Source: Postechiella marina (lineage in GTDB: Bacteria > Bacteroidota > Bacteroidia > Flavobacteriales > Flavobacteriaceae). From it: a stretch of DNA of 64,000 nt. A program made the translations under genes and the position numbers. The DNA lies in NCBI RefSeq assembly GCF_039538365.1, contig NZ_BAABCA010000001.1:124001-188000 (forward strand). Reading direction: 5' to 3'. The stretch's first letter is position 1. Every line of letters starts with the position of its first letter. Positions 62,949 to 64,000 of the stretch are shown here, one piece after another. Below the pieces are notes generated by a model, which saw only the letters and a program-made list of their open reading frames with translations, made no database searches and was not told where the DNA came from.

Positions 62949-63101
62949 AAATGAATAATTTTTATTAGCATAAGCTAATATATGTGAAAGTTTTGTTAAA
63001 AACTACAAATTACCTCTAGAAACAGTAGTGTTTTGTTGGTTTTATGGGTGAAAATGATAAATCTCAAATAAAAAAAAAGAAAGAATACTAGTAATATAGT
63101 C

Positions 63102-63109
63102 TATATTTG
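63102..63109 (+). promoter_or_regulatory. Candidate -7 box for ychF
   Basis: TATATTTG matches TAnnTTTG and lies 55 bases before the ychF ATG. No clear -33 element was found, so this is a partial match. Confidence 0.45.
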
Positions 63110-63164
63110 CACCTGCAAAAACCAAAGTTTTGATTTTTGCGTTTAAAATAAATTTATCTAAGAC

Positions 63165-64000
63165 ATGAAAGCAGGCATTGTAGGATTACCAAACGTAGGG
63201 AAATCGACTTTATTTAATTGTTTATCTAATGCAAAAGCGCAAAGTGCAAACTTTCCGTTTTGTACTATCGAACCTAATATTGGTGTGGTAAATGTGCCAG
63301 ATCCACGATTAGAAAAATTAGAATCTTTAGTAAATCCAGAACGTGTAATACCTGCAACGGTAGAGATTGTTGATATTGCAGGTTTAGTAAAAGGCGCTAG
63401 TAAAGGTGAAGGGTTAGGAAATCAGTTTTTAGCTAATATTCGCGAAACAGATGCTATTTTACATGTTTTACGTTGCTTTGATAATGATAACATTGTGCAT
63501 GTTGATGGCAATGTAAATCCTATTAGAGATAAGGAAACCATAGATATGGAGCTTCAGTTAAAAGATTTAGATACTGTAGAAAAGAAATTAGATAAAGTAA
63601 AAAGAGCTGCAAAAACAGGAAATAAAGAAGCGCAAAAAGAAGAGGCTGTCTTATTAAGAATAAAAGAAGGCTTAGAGTCTGGTGTTTCTGTAAGAGCATT
63701 AGAGTTTAGTGAAGAAGATGATGCCGATTTTGTTAAACCAACACAATTTATTACAGATAAATCAGTAATGTATGTTTGTAATGTAGATGAAGGAGCTGCT
63801 GTTTCTGGGAATGCTTATGTAGAGCAAGTTAGGGAAGCTGTAAAAGATGAAAATGCAGAGGTTTTAGTACTTGCTGTAGGTACAGAAGCTGATATTAATG
63901 AGTTGGATGATTATGAAGAGCGTCAAATGTTTCTTCAAGACATTGGGTTAGACGAGCCTGGAGCAGCTAAATTAATTCGTTCTGCCTACAAATTATTAAA
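63165..64000 (+). CDS. ychF: Redox-regulated ATPase YchF, 3' end outside window
   Basis: The 278 visible residues (out of about 364 usual) start MKAGIVGLPNVGKSTLFNCL, the P-loop of the Obg-related GTPase superfamily. The YchF-specific NANFPFCTIEPN-like segment (here SANFPFCTIEPNIGVV), VDIAGLVKGASKGEGLGNQFL and a coiled-coil insertion follow. YchF prefers ATP over GTP and binds ribosomes. The gene runs off the window before the TGS domain. Confidence 0.95.
   Translation, partial: MKAGIVGLPNVGKSTLFNCLSNAKAQSANFPFCTIEPNIGVVNVPDPRLEKLESLVNPERVIPATVEIVDIAGLVKGASKGEGLGNQFLANIRETDAILHVLRCFDNDNIVHVDGNVNPIRDKETIDMELQLKDLDTVEKKLDKVKRAAKTGNKEAQKEEAVLLRIKEGLESGVSVRALEFSEEDDADFVKPTQFITDKSVMYVCNVDEGAAVSGNAYVEQVREAVKDENAEVLVLAVGTEADINELDDYEERQMFLQDIGLDEPGAAKLIRSAYKLL

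Noticed and set aside
1..64000. CRISPR arrays, rRNA or tRNA genes
   Set aside because: No regular repeat-spacer pattern, rRNA sequence or tRNA cloverleaf was noticed; the Cas4-like domain at 20546-22510 has no cas neighbours.

Overview
The window is chromosomal DNA of a Bacteroidetes bacterium, most likely a marine-type member of the Flavobacteriaceae. The reasons are low GC content, type IX secretion C-terminal sorting tails (4499-5737, 7105-7566), TonB receptors with N-terminal carboxypeptidase-like domains, TAnnTTTG-type promoter boxes, a one-protein TPR/kinase/receiver/AraC hybrid sensor, and flavobacterial gene sets such as tpx-dgkA-ftsK-lolA-lptFG-ribBA and acyl-CoA reductase-serC-serA. 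Species cannot be named from the sequence alone.

Layout. 1-981 is the tail of a DegT-type sugar aminotransferase. 1142-7566 holds a hybrid sensor followed by a small secretome cluster (a 50-aa ORF, two T9SS cargo proteins, a secreted protein, a lipoprotein). 7600-15037 (minus strand) is a core block: ribBA with a degenerate second domain, lptF/G permease, lolA, ftsK, dgkA and tpx. 15295-18042 is katG plus an ankyrin protein. 44039-49980 holds a ToxR-like membrane regulator, a DUF1080/oxidoreductase sugar pair, a LolD-like ATPase and folE. 50041-53471 is a TonB receptor cluster with His/Cys-rich partners, probably for metal uptake. 53526-64000 is mostly housekeeping (serA, serC, acyl-CoA reductase, ferredoxin, thiamine pyrophosphokinase, ACT protein, a second TonB receptor, ychF).

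The main discovery is a 24.55-kb integrated element (18990-43541). It sits inside, and has split, a gene of the uncharacterised TIGR02757/DUF2400 family: the first about 172 codons lie at 43538-44052 and the last about 86 at 18731-18991. The two halves rejoin in frame at a shared AACAT. The element encodes a 592-aa large serine recombinase next to one end. Its inferred attP has symmetric 8-bp arms at equal distance from the same crossover centre as the quasi-palindromic host attB. At its other end it carries a complete, diverged TIGR02757 gene whose target sequence is altered. It therefore appears to break a host gene while supplying a replacement that it may not be able to re-enter.

Inside the element are a small resolvase with inverted-repeat res-like sites, a HTH gene, and a protein with superfamily-A polymerase motifs resembling the TV-Pol family of mobile elements. 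This suggests a replicating circular phase. The cargo is a co-directional run of twelve genes (39167 to 20546). It begins with a type I restriction-modification system (hsdM, hsdS, a membrane protein, DUF262/DUF1524, hsdR, DUF45 metalloprotease). It continues with two unknown small proteins, an AlkB-like dioxygenase, a 1499-aa methyltransferase-like/RecQ helicase fusion, a tail-anchored coiled-coil protein and a Cas4-like/DEDD dual-nuclease protein (DUF2779). I do not recognise the last four as a named defence system, and they are the best candidate here for an undescribed one.
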